DNA of 64,000 nucleotides from Clostridia bacterium. Lineage in GTDB: Bacteria; Bacillota; Clostridia; Oscillospirales; Acutalibacteraceae. A model generated the notes under the pieces. That model did not search any database and was not told the DNA's origin. It was given only the letters and a program-made list of their open reading frames with translations. The position numbers and the translations under genes are program-made. The stretch is taken from assembly GCA_017415515.1 (NCBI GenBank), contig JAFQGI010000001.1:1-64000 (forward strand), given 5' to 3'. Shown here one piece after another: positions 6,465 through 14,267 of the stretch; within the stretch, counting starts at the first letter, position 1, and the number at the start of each line of letters is the position of its first letter.

Positions 6465-6833
6465 TTACGCCAAATGCTCCAAATATTTCTTGATGGCGGC
6501 GACAGAGGCATCGCTGATGGCGTGTTCCATCTTGCAGGCGTCCTCGCTGGCGGTGTCGGGATCCACCCCCAAACGCACCAGAGCCTGGGTAAGAATGGTG
6601 TGCCGCTCATAGATTTTGATGGCGATCTCCTGTCCGTCCTCGGTGAGGGTGATATAGCCGTCCTCGTCTATGTTAATGAAGCCGCCGTTTTTCAGCAGAC
6701 CCATGGCACGGCTGACGCTGGGCTTGGAATAGCCCATGTGCTCCACAATGTCGATGGAACGCACCGCAGGAAGGGTGCGGCTGAGCACGAGAATGGTCTC
6801 CAGATACATCTGTCCGGATTCTTGTAACTGCAT
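6465..6833 (-). CDS. DtxR/MntR-family metal-dependent regulator
   Basis: This 122-residue protein has an N-terminal winged helix (about 1-65, including SIDIVEHMGYSKPSVSRAM as recognition region and a wing DGYITLTEDG). The metal-binding dimerisation segment of DtxR-type repressors follows (ERHTILTQALVRLGV...DACKMEHAIS, with the Cys/Glu/His cluster). No C-terminal SH3 or FeoA domain is present, so it resembles MntR more than DtxR/IdeR. It is predicted to repress metal-uptake genes when Mn or Fe is bound; no target operon is adjacent. It lies 12 bp downstream of tcdA on the same strand and is probably co-transcribed. Confidence 0.85.
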   Translation of the reverse strand: MQLQESGQMYLETILVLSRTLPAVRSIDIVEHMGYSKPSVSRAMGLLKNGGFINIDEDGYITLTEDGQEIAIKIYERHTILTQALVRLGVDPDTASEDACKMEHAISDASVAAIKKYLEHLA

Positions 6834-6845
6834 AGTGAAATTCTC

Positions 6846-7592
6846 CTATCGTTGATGGTCGGTGAGGTCGCGTATGACCTCGCCGGCGAGGATCAGCCCT
6901 GCTACGGCAGGGACAAAGGCGTTGCTGCCGGGGGTGGGTTTGGCTCGCTTTTGGGCGGGTCGAGTGTCGCTGGCGGGGGAACCTTCCTCATCAGGGGCTT
7001 GTCCCTCTAAGGGGAGCTCGGTGGAATACACCACCTTGAGGTGCCGAATGCCCCGCTTGCCCAATTCCTTACGCATCACCCGCGCCAGTGGGCACACGGT
7101 GGTTTTGCTGATGTCTGTTACGCGAAAGGCGGTGGCGTCCAGCTTGTTGCCCGCACCCATACAGCTGATGATGGGGGTGTTTGCCGCCTTTGCCGCCTCA
7201 ATGAGAGCGATTTTGCCCGCCACCGTGTCGATGGCGTCGATGATGTAGTCGTAAACACTCAGATCAAATTCTGCCGCGGTTTGGGGTAAGTAGAAAGTAC
7301 AATGCGTGTTTACCACCGCGTTGGGGTTGATGGAAAGGACCCGCTCTTGGGCGGCGTCCACCTTGTATTGTCCCAGTGTGCGGTGGGTGGCGATGATCTG
7401 GCGGTTGAGGTTGGAGGGAGCCACTTTGTCGTCGTCGATGAGGTCCAGCGTGCCTACGCCGCTGCGTGCCAGCGCTTCAACGGCATAGCCACCCACGCCG
7501 CCGATGCCGAACACCGCCACGCGTGCCTTTGCCAGCTTTTCCACCGCGTCTTCGCCCAGTTGCAGGGCGGTACGGGAAAAGGCTTCCTCCAT
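6846..7592 (-). CDS. tcdA: tRNA threonylcarbamoyladenosine dehydratase (TcdA/CsdL)
   Basis: This 248-residue E1-like ATP-dependent enzyme cyclises t6A37 in ANN-decoding tRNAs to ct6A. The Rossmann nucleotide loop is GIGGVGGYAVEALARSG (about 29-45). DDDKVAPSNLNRQ, DAIDTVAGK and MGAGNK are all characteristic of the family. The region before the conserved PGSNAFVPAVAGL carries an insert of about 20 residues (PDEEGSPASDTRPAQKRAK) with repeat-like DNA (CTCCCCTTAGAGGG), possibly a small captured palindrome. It is transcribed from a promoter at 7624-7653 that diverges from cysK. Confidence 0.88.
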   Translation of the reverse strand: MEEAFSRTALQLGEDAVEKLAKARVAVFGIGGVGGYAVEALARSGVGTLDLIDDDKVAPSNLNRQIIATHRTLGQYKVDAAQERVLSINPNAVVNTHCTFYLPQTAAEFDLSVYDYIIDAIDTVAGKIALIEAAKAANTPIISCMGAGNKLDATAFRVTDISKTTVCPLARVMRKELGKRGIRHLKVVYSTELPLEGQAPDEEGSPASDTRPAQKRAKPTPGSNAFVPAVAGLILAGEVIRDLTDHQR

Positions 7593-7623
7593 GTCGTCAC
7601 CCTCCTCTCAGTTCATTCATCGT

Positions 7624-7653
7624 ATTATACCATGGTGGCGGAGATTTTGTCAA
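7624..7653 (-). promoter_or_regulatory. promoter of tcdA-dtxR (minus strand)
   Basis: Read on the minus strand: TTGACA (7653-7648), an 18-bp spacer and TATAAT (7629-7624). Its -35 is only 11 bp from the -35 of the cysK promoter, so RNA polymerases at the two promoters would interfere. Confidence 0.8.
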
Positions 7654-7664
7654 TCGTCCCCACC

Positions 7665-7693
7665 TTGACACCCCGTTCGGTGGGTGATATAAT
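7665..7693 (+). promoter_or_regulatory. promoter of cysK-copA
   Basis: Perfect consensus: TTGACA (7665-7670), 17 bp, TATAAT (7688-7693). No leader long enough for a riboswitch or T-box; the ATG is about 24 nt after the expected start site. Confidence 0.88.
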
Positions 7694-7723
7694 TTTGTTA
7701 ATGAGCAGAAAGGGGAGAGCGTT

Positions 7724-8653
7724 ATGGCGATTGCCCGCGATTTTACCGATTTGATTGGAGCGACACCGTTGCTTTCGTTGGATCGTTTTGCGTCTGTATA
7801 CGGACTCAAAGCCACCCTGTTGGCCAAATTGGAGGGGATGAACCCTGCCGGTAGCGCCAAGGATCGGGTGGCGGCGGCGATGATCGCCGCGGCAGAGGCC
7901 GAGGGCAAACTGCGGGTGGGCTCCACCATCATCGAGCCCACCAGCGGTAACACCGGCATCGGTCTGGCGGCGGTGGCGGCGGTGAAAGGGTATCGGGTTA
8001 TTTTGACCATGCCCGCCACCATGAGCGAGGAGCGTCGCCGTTTGCTCCGTGCCTATGGAGCCGAGCTGGTGCTGACCGAGGGTAGCCTCGGTATGGCGGG
8101 TGCGATTGCCAAAGCGCAGGAGTTGGCCGCCTCCATCCCCAATAGTTTGATTCCGTCGCAATTCGATAATCCTGCCAACCCTAACGCCCACTACACCTCC
8201 ACCGGCCCGGAAATCTGGTCGGATACGGATGGCAACGTGGATGCGTTCGTGGCGGGCATCGGCACCGGCGGCACCGTCACCGGTGTGGGTCGCTATCTCA
8301 AAGAGAAAAATCCCGCTGTGCAGATCATCGGTGCCGAGCCTGCCGGTTCCCCCGTGCTGACCGGCGGTAAGGCGGGGCCCCACGGTCTGCAAGGCATCGG
8401 TGCCGGCTTTGTCCCCGCCGTGCTGGATATGTCCGTGGTGGACGAGGTGCTCACCGTCACCGAAGAGGAGGCGTATGCCTTCGCCCGCACACTCGCACAG
8501 CGCGAAGGCGTGTTGGTGGGTATCAGCAGTGGTGCGGCGTTGACCGCCGCCATCCGCTGGGCGTCTCGCCCTGAAAACGAGGGCAAAAGAGTGGTGGTGC
8601 TTCTCCCCGATGCGGGGGATCGCTACTTGTCCACTGCTCTGTTCGCAGAATGA
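7724..8653 (+). CDS. cysK: cysteine synthase A
   Basis: This 309-residue PLP enzyme (fold type II) makes L-cysteine from O-acetylserine and sulfide. Lys46 in NPAGSAKDR binds PLP. The substrate loop TSGNTG (about 71-76) and the phosphate loop GTGGT (about 176-180) are intact. Length and motifs match CysK rather than cystathionine beta-synthase, with no regulatory domain. The ATG follows GGGGAGAGCGTT. The copA GTG lies 12 bp after the stop, so the thiol-producing enzyme is co-transcribed with a copper exporter. Confidence 0.93.
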   Translation: MAIARDFTDLIGATPLLSLDRFASVYGLKATLLAKLEGMNPAGSAKDRVAAAMIAAAEAEGKLRVGSTIIEPTSGNTGIGLAAVAAVKGYRVILTMPATMSEERRRLLRAYGAELVLTEGSLGMAGAIAKAQELAASIPNSLIPSQFDNPANPNAHYTSTGPEIWSDTDGNVDAFVAGIGTGGTVTGVGRYLKEKNPAVQIIGAEPAGSPVLTGGKAGPHGLQGIGAGFVPAVLDMSVVDEVLTVTEEEAYAFARTLAQREGVLVGISSGAALTAAIRWASRPENEGKRVVVLLPDAGDRYLSTALFAE

Positions 8654-8665
8654 TGAGGTGACAGC

Positions 8666-11119
8666 GTGGAACAATATCGTGTAACGGGTATGACCTGTGC
8701 CGCCTGCAGTGCGCGGGTGGAAAAGGCGGTCAGCGCTCTTGATGGCGTGGATAGTTGCGCGGTCAACCTTTTGACCAATTCCATGGTGGTGGACGGCTCT
8801 GCCACCTCCGCTCAGGTGATCGCCGCAGTGGAAAAGGCTGGCTACGGCGCCTCTGTTAAGGGGCAAAAAGCCGCGAAGGAGCCTGCCCTCACCGACACCG
8901 CCACACCTGCCATTGTGCGGCGGTTGCTGGCGTCGTTGATGTTTCTGATTTTGCTGATGTACCTTTCGATGGGGCACACGATGTGGCATTGGCCGTTGCC
9001 GCCGGCATTGGCAAGCAGCCCTGTGGCGCTGGGTTTGGCACAGCTGTTGTTGTCCGCCGTCGTGATGGTGATCAACCAGCGCTTTTTCATCAGCGGCTTC
9101 ACCGCCTTGTGGCGGCGTTCTCCCAATATGGATACCTTGGTTGCGCTGGGCTCTGCCGCCGCCTTCGGTTACAGCACCTACGTGCTGTTTGCTATGGCGA
9201 TGGAGCCGTCGTCTGCCATGGCGGGACTCCACGATCTGTATTTTGAATCGGCAGCGATGATTCTCACTCTGATCACGGTGGGAAAACTGCTGGAAGCCCG
9301 TTCAAAGGGGCGTACCACCGACGCCCTGCGCGGTCTGATGGCGCTCACTCCCCGTACAGCTACGGTACGGAAAGGTGGTAGTGAGTGTATCGTCCCGGTA
9401 GAGGATGTACAGGTAAATGACGTGTTTATCGTCCGTCCCGGCGAGACCGTCCCTGTGGACGGCGTGATCATCGAGGGGGACAGCGCGGTCAACGAAGCCA
9501 CCCTCACCGGCGAAAGTATGCCGGTGGACAAAAAGGTTGGCGATCGCGTGTATGCCGCTACCCTCAACCGTTCCGGCTATCTCGTCTGCCGTGCCACCGA
9601 GGTGGGGGAGGACACCACCCTTTCTCGCATCGTACAGTTGGTGGAGGATGCCGCCGCCACCAAAGCACCGATTGCCAAGCTGGCGGATAAGGTGTCCGGC
9701 ATTTTCGTGCCGGTGGTGATGGCGATTGCGGTGATTACCGCTGTTGTATGGCTTCTGTTGGGACAAGCGGTTGGATTTGCTGTTGCGCGGGGTATTTCCG
9801 TGCTGGTCATTAGCTGTCCCTGTGCTCTCGGTTTGGCTACCCCTGTTGCCATTATGGTTGGAAGCGGCGTGGGTGCCAAAAACGGCATCCTGTTCAAGTC
9901 TGCCGCCGCCTTGGAGCAGGCGGGACGCATCCGCATTGTGGCTCTGGATAAGACCGGAACCGTCACCGAGGGACATCCTCAGGTGACCGACGTGGTGGTA
10001 GTGAGCGAGAAAGCGGAGCTGTTACGGGTTGCCTGTGCCTTAGAGCAGCACTCCGAACATCCCTTGGGCGAAGCGGTGCGGGAATATGGGCAGGAAAACG
10101 GTGTTTCTCTTGCCGCCGTGACGGAGTTTGCCGTTTTGCCGGGTAACGGTTTAACCGCTAAACTGGAGGAGGTCACGCTGCGCGGTGGTAACCTCTCTTA
10201 TATCTCCGATTATGCGCTGATTTCCAACGAAATGAAAGTGACGGCAGAGCGATTGGCAGAAGAGGGAAAAACACCCCTGTTCTTTGCCGCCGATGACCGT
10301 CTGCTGGGCATCATCGCTGTGGCTGACCGCATTAAGGAGGACAGCCCCGCCGCGGTGGCAGAACTGAAACGGATGGGTATCCGCGTGGTGATGCTGACGG
10401 GGGATAATGCTCGCACCGCCGCCGCCATCGGTAAGCAGATCGGGGTGGATGAGGTCATCTCCGATGTGCTCCCCGCCGACAAGGAAGAGCACGTTCGCCG
10501 TCTGATGGAGCAGGGGGCCACCGCCATGGTGGGAGACGGCATCAACGACGCCCCTGCTCTGACCCGTGCCCATTTGGGTGTTGCCATCGGCGCCGGCACC
10601 GACATCGCCATGGACGCGGCGGATGCGGTGCTGACCAACAGCCGTCTGTCGGACGTGACGGCGGCGCTTCGCTTAGGGCGGGCGACCCTGCGGAATATCC
10701 GTCAGAATTTATTCTGGGCTTTTGTATATAATACCATCGGGATCCCCTTGGCGGCAGGCGCATTTATTGCCCTGCTGGGATGGGAGCTGAACCCGATGTT
10801 TGGTGCCGCCGCCATGAGCCTGTCCAGCTTCTGCGTGGTCACCAACGCCTTGCGGCTGAATTTTGTTAAGCTATACACGACACATATCCAAAAGCAGGAA
10901 AAGGAGGAGATCGTTTTGGAGAAAGTTATCAAAGTGGAGGGCATGATGTGCCCCCATTGTGAGGCGCACGTGAAAAAGGCGCTGGAGGACATCCCCGGTG
11001 TCACCGCCGCTGTGGCCAGCCACACTGCCGCCACCGCCACCGTGACTCTGTCCGAGGACGTGCCCATGCCGGTGCTGAGAGCCGCCGTGGAAGCTCTGGG
11101 CTACAAAACCTTAGACTAA
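8666..11119 (+). CDS. copA: copper-exporting P1B-type ATPase with N- and C-terminal HMA domains
   Basis: This 817-residue P1B ATPase exports Cu(I). Domains in order: N-terminal HMA with metal site GMTCAAC (Cys11, Cys14), membrane helices with SCPCALG (CPC at 384-386), phosphorylation motif DKTGT (Asp428), GDGIND (about 623-628), final helices, then a second HMA at about 752-817 with GMMCPHC. Most CopA proteins end after the last helices. Here a CopZ-like domain is fused in frame. Inside the linker, AAGGAGG (about 10901-10907) lies 8 nt before an in-frame TTG (10916, codon 751), a perfect setup for internal initiation of a free 67-residue chaperone. The gene starts at a GTG after GATGAGGTGA. 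Confidence 0.93.
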   Translation: MEQYRVTGMTCAACSARVEKAVSALDGVDSCAVNLLTNSMVVDGSATSAQVIAAVEKAGYGASVKGQKAAKEPALTDTATPAIVRRLLASLMFLILLMYLSMGHTMWHWPLPPALASSPVALGLAQLLLSAVVMVINQRFFISGFTALWRRSPNMDTLVALGSAAAFGYSTYVLFAMAMEPSSAMAGLHDLYFESAAMILTLITVGKLLEARSKGRTTDALRGLMALTPRTATVRKGGSECIVPVEDVQVNDVFIVRPGETVPVDGVIIEGDSAVNEATLTGESMPVDKKVGDRVYAATLNRSGYLVCRATEVGEDTTLSRIVQLVEDAAATKAPIAKLADKVSGIFVPVVMAIAVITAVVWLLLGQAVGFAVARGISVLVISCPCALGLATPVAIMVGSGVGAKNGILFKSAAALEQAGRIRIVALDKTGTVTEGHPQVTDVVVVSEKAELLRVACALEQHSEHPLGEAVREYGQENGVSLAAVTEFAVLPGNGLTAKLEEVTLRGGNLSYISDYALISNEMKVTAERLAEEGKTPLFFAADDRLLGIIAVADRIKEDSPAAVAELKRMGIRVVMLTGDNARTAAAIGKQIGVDEVISDVLPADKEEHVRRLMEQGATAMVGDGINDAPALTRAHLGVAIGAGTDIAMDAADAVLTNSRLSDVTAALRLGRATLRNIRQNLFWAFVYNTIGIPLAAGAFIALLGWELNPMFGAAAMSLSSFCVVTNALRLNFVKLYTTHIQKQEKEEIVLEKVIKVEGMMCPHCEAHVKKALEDIPGVTAAVASHTAATATVTLSEDVPMPVLRAAVEALGYKTLD
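10901..10918 (+). promoter_or_regulatory. internal ribosome binding site and TTG start within copA
   Basis: AAGGAGG, 8-nt spacing, TTG in the copA frame. Initiation here would yield a 67-residue HMA protein (LEKVIKVEGMMCPHCE...), the size of a normal CopZ. Confidence 0.5.
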
Positions 11120-11123
11120 GCAG

Positions 11124-11153
11124 AAATCCCCTGACAATGTCGGGGGATTTTTT
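11124..11153 (+). terminator. intrinsic terminator
   Basis: AAATCCCCTGAC/GTCGGGGGATTT hairpin followed by T-run after copA. Confidence 0.85.
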
Positions 11154-11154
11154 G

Positions 11155-11183
11155 TTGCACCGTGGGCAACTATGTGTTATAAT
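11155..11183 (+). promoter_or_regulatory. promoter of deoD-deoB-cdd
   Basis: TTGCAC (11155-11160), 17 bp, TATAAT (11178-11183). Confidence 0.75.
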
Positions 11184-11224
11184 GAGTGCATATAGAGATT
11201 TCACACAGAAAGGAAGTAATCATT

Positions 11225-11950
11225 ATGGCTAACTATCCTACTCCTCACATTAACGCGACTCCTGCGGATTTTGCTCCCACCGTGTTGATGCCAGGTGATC
11301 CTCTGCGTGCCAAGTTTATTGCAGAGAATTTCCTCACCGATGCGAAGCTGGTGAATAACGTCCGTGGCATCCACGGCTATACCGGCACCTATGAGGGTGT
11401 CCCTGTATCGGTGATGGCCAGCGGTATGGGTATGCCCTCCATCGGCATCTACTCCTACGAATTGTTCAACTTCTTTGACGTGAAGACCATCATCCGCGTG
11501 GGCTCTGCCGGTGCGCTGAATCCCAACATCAAGGTGCGCGACATCGTGCTGGGTCAGGGTGCTTGCACCAACTCCGCTTATGCCTCTCAATACGGTCTGC
11601 CCGGCACCTATGCGCCCATCGCATCCTATAACGTTCTGCGCACCTGCGCCGACATCGCCACCGAGATGGGTGTACCTTTCCACGTGGGCAATCTGCTGTC
11701 CTCCGACACCTTCTACGCCGATAACGGCGCCGAGGCCAACGCCGCCTGGACCAAGATGGGCGTGATGGCTATCGAGATGGAGGCCGCCGCTCTGTATATG
11801 AACGCCGCTCGCTGCGGCAAGCAGGCGTTGGCGATGTGCACCATTTCCGATCATATCGTCACCGGCGAGGCCACCTCCGCCGAGGAGCGTCAGAACTCCT
11901 TCACCCAGATGATGGAGCTGGCCCTCAAGACCGCTAAGGCGTTGGGCTAA
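11225..11950 (+). CDS. deoD: purine nucleoside phosphorylase, DeoD type
   Basis: This 241-residue hexameric-type PNP cleaves purine (deoxy)nucleosides with phosphate. Recognisable elements are PTPHINA at the N-terminus, VLMPGDPLRAKFIA (phosphate binding), GMGMPSIGIYSYELF, RVGSAGAL, and the base-binding MGVMAIEMEAAALY with the conserved Glu-Met-Glu. Near the C-terminus, TISDHIVTGE contains the general-acid Asp. The ATG at 11225 follows AGAAAGGAAG. It is the first gene of a nucleoside salvage operon with deoB and cdd. Confidence 0.95.
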   Translation: MANYPTPHINATPADFAPTVLMPGDPLRAKFIAENFLTDAKLVNNVRGIHGYTGTYEGVPVSVMASGMGMPSIGIYSYELFNFFDVKTIIRVGSAGALNPNIKVRDIVLGQGACTNSAYASQYGLPGTYAPIASYNVLRTCADIATEMGVPFHVGNLLSSDTFYADNGAEANAAWTKMGVMAIEMEAAALYMNAARCGKQALAMCTISDHIVTGEATSAEERQNSFTQMMELALKTAKALG

Positions 11951-11964
11951 AAGGAGGGAAGACC

Positions 11965-13137
11965 GTGAAACGGGTATTTCTCATTGTGTTGGACTCCTGC
12001 GGTATCGGTCAGATGCCGGATGCCGCCAACTTTGGTGACCACGATTGCCATACCATGCGCCGCATTTCCGCATCCCCCAAGTATTGCGCTGAGAACCTGC
12101 TGAAAATGGGTTTGGGTAATATTGACGGGCAGGAGTATCTGCCCGCCACCGACGCGCCCACTGCCGCGGTGGCTCGTTTGGCGGAGACCTCCGCCGGAAA
12201 GGACACCACCATCGGCCATTGGGAGATTGCGGGTGTGATTTCCCCTAAGCCGTTGCCCACCTATCCCAACGGATTCCCCGCCGAGGTGTTGGAGGCGTTT
12301 TCTGCCGCCACCGGTCGCGGTGTGCTGTGCAACAAGCCCTATTCCGGCACGGAGGTCATTGCCGATTACGGCGCCGAACACGTGAAAACCGGCGATTTGA
12401 TTGTATATACCTCCGCCGACAGCGTGTTTCAGATTGCCGCCCACGAAGACGTGGTGCCCATGGAGCAGTTGTATGAATATTGCCGCATCGCCCGTGAGAT
12501 TCTGCGTGGTGAGCACGGCGTGGGCCGTGTGATCGCCCGCCCCTTTACGGGTAGCGATCCCGACTTTAAGCGTACTGCCAACCGCCGCGATTTCTCCCTG
12601 GAGCCGCCCTCTGCCACGCTGTGCGATCAGGTGGCTGCCGCCGGCAAGACGGTGTGGGGCGTGGGTAAGATCTCCGACATCTTCGCCGGACAGGGCATCA
12701 CCCGTTGTGACCTCACCCACGGCAATGCCGAGGGTATGGAGGTAGCATTAAAGGCGGTGCAGACCGACTTTGAGGGCTTGTGCTTTGTGAATTTGGTGGA
12801 CTTCGATATGCTGTACGGCCACCGTCAGGACGTGGACGGCTATGCCGCCGCCCTGACCGCCTTTGACCGTTGGCTTCCCGCTTTTACAGAGAAGATGGGG
12901 GAGGAGGATATCCTGCTCATCACCGCCGACCACGGCTGTGACCCCGGTGACTCTCACACCGACCACACCCGCGAGTATGTGCCGCTGGTGGTGTATGGCG
13001 CTTCCGTCAAGCCTGTGAATTTGGGCACTCGCTCCACCTATGCGGACATTGCCGCCACGGTGGCGGATTATTTGGACGTGCCTTATCATGGCGCAGGTGA
13101 CAGCCTGTGGCCTAGGATTAAAAAGGAGGGTGTATGA
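11965..13137 (+). CDS. deoB: phosphopentomutase
   Basis: This 390-residue alkaline-phosphatase-superfamily mutase converts (deoxy)ribose-1-P, the product of DeoD, to the 5-phosphate. The metal centre is evident in FLIVLDSCGIGQMPDA, the phosphorylated Thr in GKDTTIGHWE, and the C-terminal ADHGCDPGDSHTDHTRE. Family length is about 390-400. It starts at a GTG 14 bp after deoD, preceded by AAGGAGGGAAG. The stop overlaps the cdd start. Confidence 0.95.
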   Translation: MKRVFLIVLDSCGIGQMPDAANFGDHDCHTMRRISASPKYCAENLLKMGLGNIDGQEYLPATDAPTAAVARLAETSAGKDTTIGHWEIAGVISPKPLPTYPNGFPAEVLEAFSAATGRGVLCNKPYSGTEVIADYGAEHVKTGDLIVYTSADSVFQIAAHEDVVPMEQLYEYCRIAREILRGEHGVGRVIARPFTGSDPDFKRTANRRDFSLEPPSATLCDQVAAAGKTVWGVGKISDIFAGQGITRCDLTHGNAEGMEVALKAVQTDFEGLCFVNLVDFDMLYGHRQDVDGYAAALTAFDRWLPAFTEKMGEEDILLITADHGCDPGDSHTDHTREYVPLVVYGASVKPVNLGTRSTYADIAATVADYLDVPYHGAGDSLWPRIKKEGV

Positions 13138-13547
13138 TGACGAGAGAAGCCTTATGTGCTGCCGCCATCCAAGCGATGGGGAAGGCGTATGCACCCTATT
13201 CCGGCTATAAGGTGGGGGCGGCTGTGCTCACCACCGACGGCAAGGTGTATACCGGCTGTAACATCGAAAACGCGTCCTATACCCCCACCATCTGCGCCGA
13301 GCGCACCGCCATATTCAAGGCGGTCAGCGAGGGCGAGCGCGAGTTCGCTATGCTGGCGGTGTGCGGCGGTAAGGACGGCTTGATCACCGGTGCATTTCCT
13401 CCCTGCGGCGTGTGCCGTCAGGTGATGGCGGAGTTTTGCCCCAAGGATATGCCCATTTTGATCGTGACGGGGGAAGAGTCTCACACGGCTTGTACGCTGG
13501 GCGAGTTGCTTCCTTATGCTTTCGACACCAATTATATTGAAAAATAA
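13134..13547 (+). CDS. cdd: cytidine deaminase
   Basis: This 137-residue tetrameric-type cytidine deaminase makes (deoxy)uridine from (deoxy)cytidine. The zinc site and catalytic Glu are in CAERTAIFKAV (Cys-Ala-Glu), with PPCGVCRQVMAEF supplying two more Cys. The N-terminal AYAPYSGYKVGAAV binds nucleoside. Start overlaps the deoB stop (ATGATGA), implying translational coupling. In Bacillus cdd lies in the phoH-era cluster; here that cluster (56-60 kb) lacks it and cdd has joined the deo operon. Confidence 0.95.
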   Translation: MMTREALCAAAIQAMGKAYAPYSGYKVGAAVLTTDGKVYTGCNIENASYTPTICAERTAIFKAVSEGEREFAMLAVCGGKDGLITGAFPPCGVCRQVMAEFCPKDMPILIVTGEESHTACTLGELLPYAFDTNYIEK

Positions 13548-13607
13548 CTTTACTTTTCCGCTTTTGTGTGCTAAACTGGTTTAAATCCTGAAAGGAGATG
13601 CATACTG

Positions 13608-14222
13608 ATGGGAAACATTTGGCACAACATTGACCCGGCCCGTATTAACGCAGAGGATTTTATCTGTGTGGTGGAGATTTCCAAAGGCAGCAAGAAAAAG
13701 TATGAGTTGGATAAAGAGACCGGTATGCTGATGCTGGATCGCATCTTGTATACTTCCACTCACTATCCCGCCAACTACGGTTTCATTCCCCGCACCTATG
13801 GTGACGACGGCGACCCGCTGGACGTGCTGTTGCTCTGCTCCGAGCCCATTGAGCCCATGACTCTGGTGCGTGCTTATCCCATCGGTGTGATCAATATGAT
13901 CGACAGTGACCGCAACGATGAGAAGATCGTGGCCATTCCTTTCAACGATCCCAACTATAATATTTACCGCGATATTGACGATTTGCCCCGTCATGTGTTT
14001 GACGAGATGCGTCATTTCTTCACGGTGTATAAAAATTTGGAGAACAAGACCACTGCCGTGGATGAGATTGCTTCCCGTTCCGACGCCATTAAGGTGGTGG
14101 ACGAGGCGATTGATCGCTACGTCGAGGTCTTCTGCAAAGCACATAAAATCTACTTGTGTTTGCCACCGGGTAGACGGTGCTTACAAAGGATAAGCACCCA
14201 TGCCTCTCTCGTTAGGTCTTAG
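13608..14222 (+). CDS. ppa: inorganic pyrophosphatase, family I
   Basis: This soluble Mg-dependent pyrophosphatase of 204 residues has the family signature DGDPLDVLLL (the metal-binding Asp cluster) and HYPANYGFIPRTYGDDGD. The N-terminal WHNIDPARI is typical of clostridial members. After the usual C-terminus (AIDRYVEVF), the frame runs on for about 28 residues (CKAHKIYLCLPPG...) and ends inside the hairpin of the following terminator. That tail may result from a lost stop codon. A promoter-like TTTACT/TAAACT pair (17 bp spacing) lies at about 13549-13580. Confidence 0.92.
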   Translation: MGNIWHNIDPARINAEDFICVVEISKGSKKKYELDKETGMLMLDRILYTSTHYPANYGFIPRTYGDDGDPLDVLLLCSEPIEPMTLVRAYPIGVINMIDSDRNDEKIVAIPFNDPNYNIYRDIDDLPRHVFDEMRHFFTVYKNLENKTTAVDEIASRSDAIKVVDEAIDRYVEVFCKAHKIYLCLPPGRRCLQRISTHASLVRS

Positions 14223-14247
14223 AAGAGAGAGGCGTGGGTGCTTTTTT
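14192..14247 (+). terminator. intrinsic terminator overlapping the ppa stop codon
   Basis: An 18-bp stem (AAGCACCCATGCCTCTCT with AGAGAGGCGTGGGTGCTT, one G-U pair) is followed by TTTT. The ppa stop (14220-14222) lies in the loop/3' arm, so translating ribosomes enter the stem. Confidence 0.85.
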
Positions 14248-14267
14248 GTTAATGAGGAGGAATGGTT

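Noticed and set aside
7693..7724. T-box or SAM riboswitch upstream of cysK
   Set aside because: The predicted leader is only about 24 nt, too short for either.
7625..9232. 535-codon open frame on the minus strand opposite cysK/copA
   Set aside because: It is antisense to two well-recognised genes, His/Gly/Arg-rich as expected for the complement of GC-rich codons, and lacks a family or ribosome binding site.
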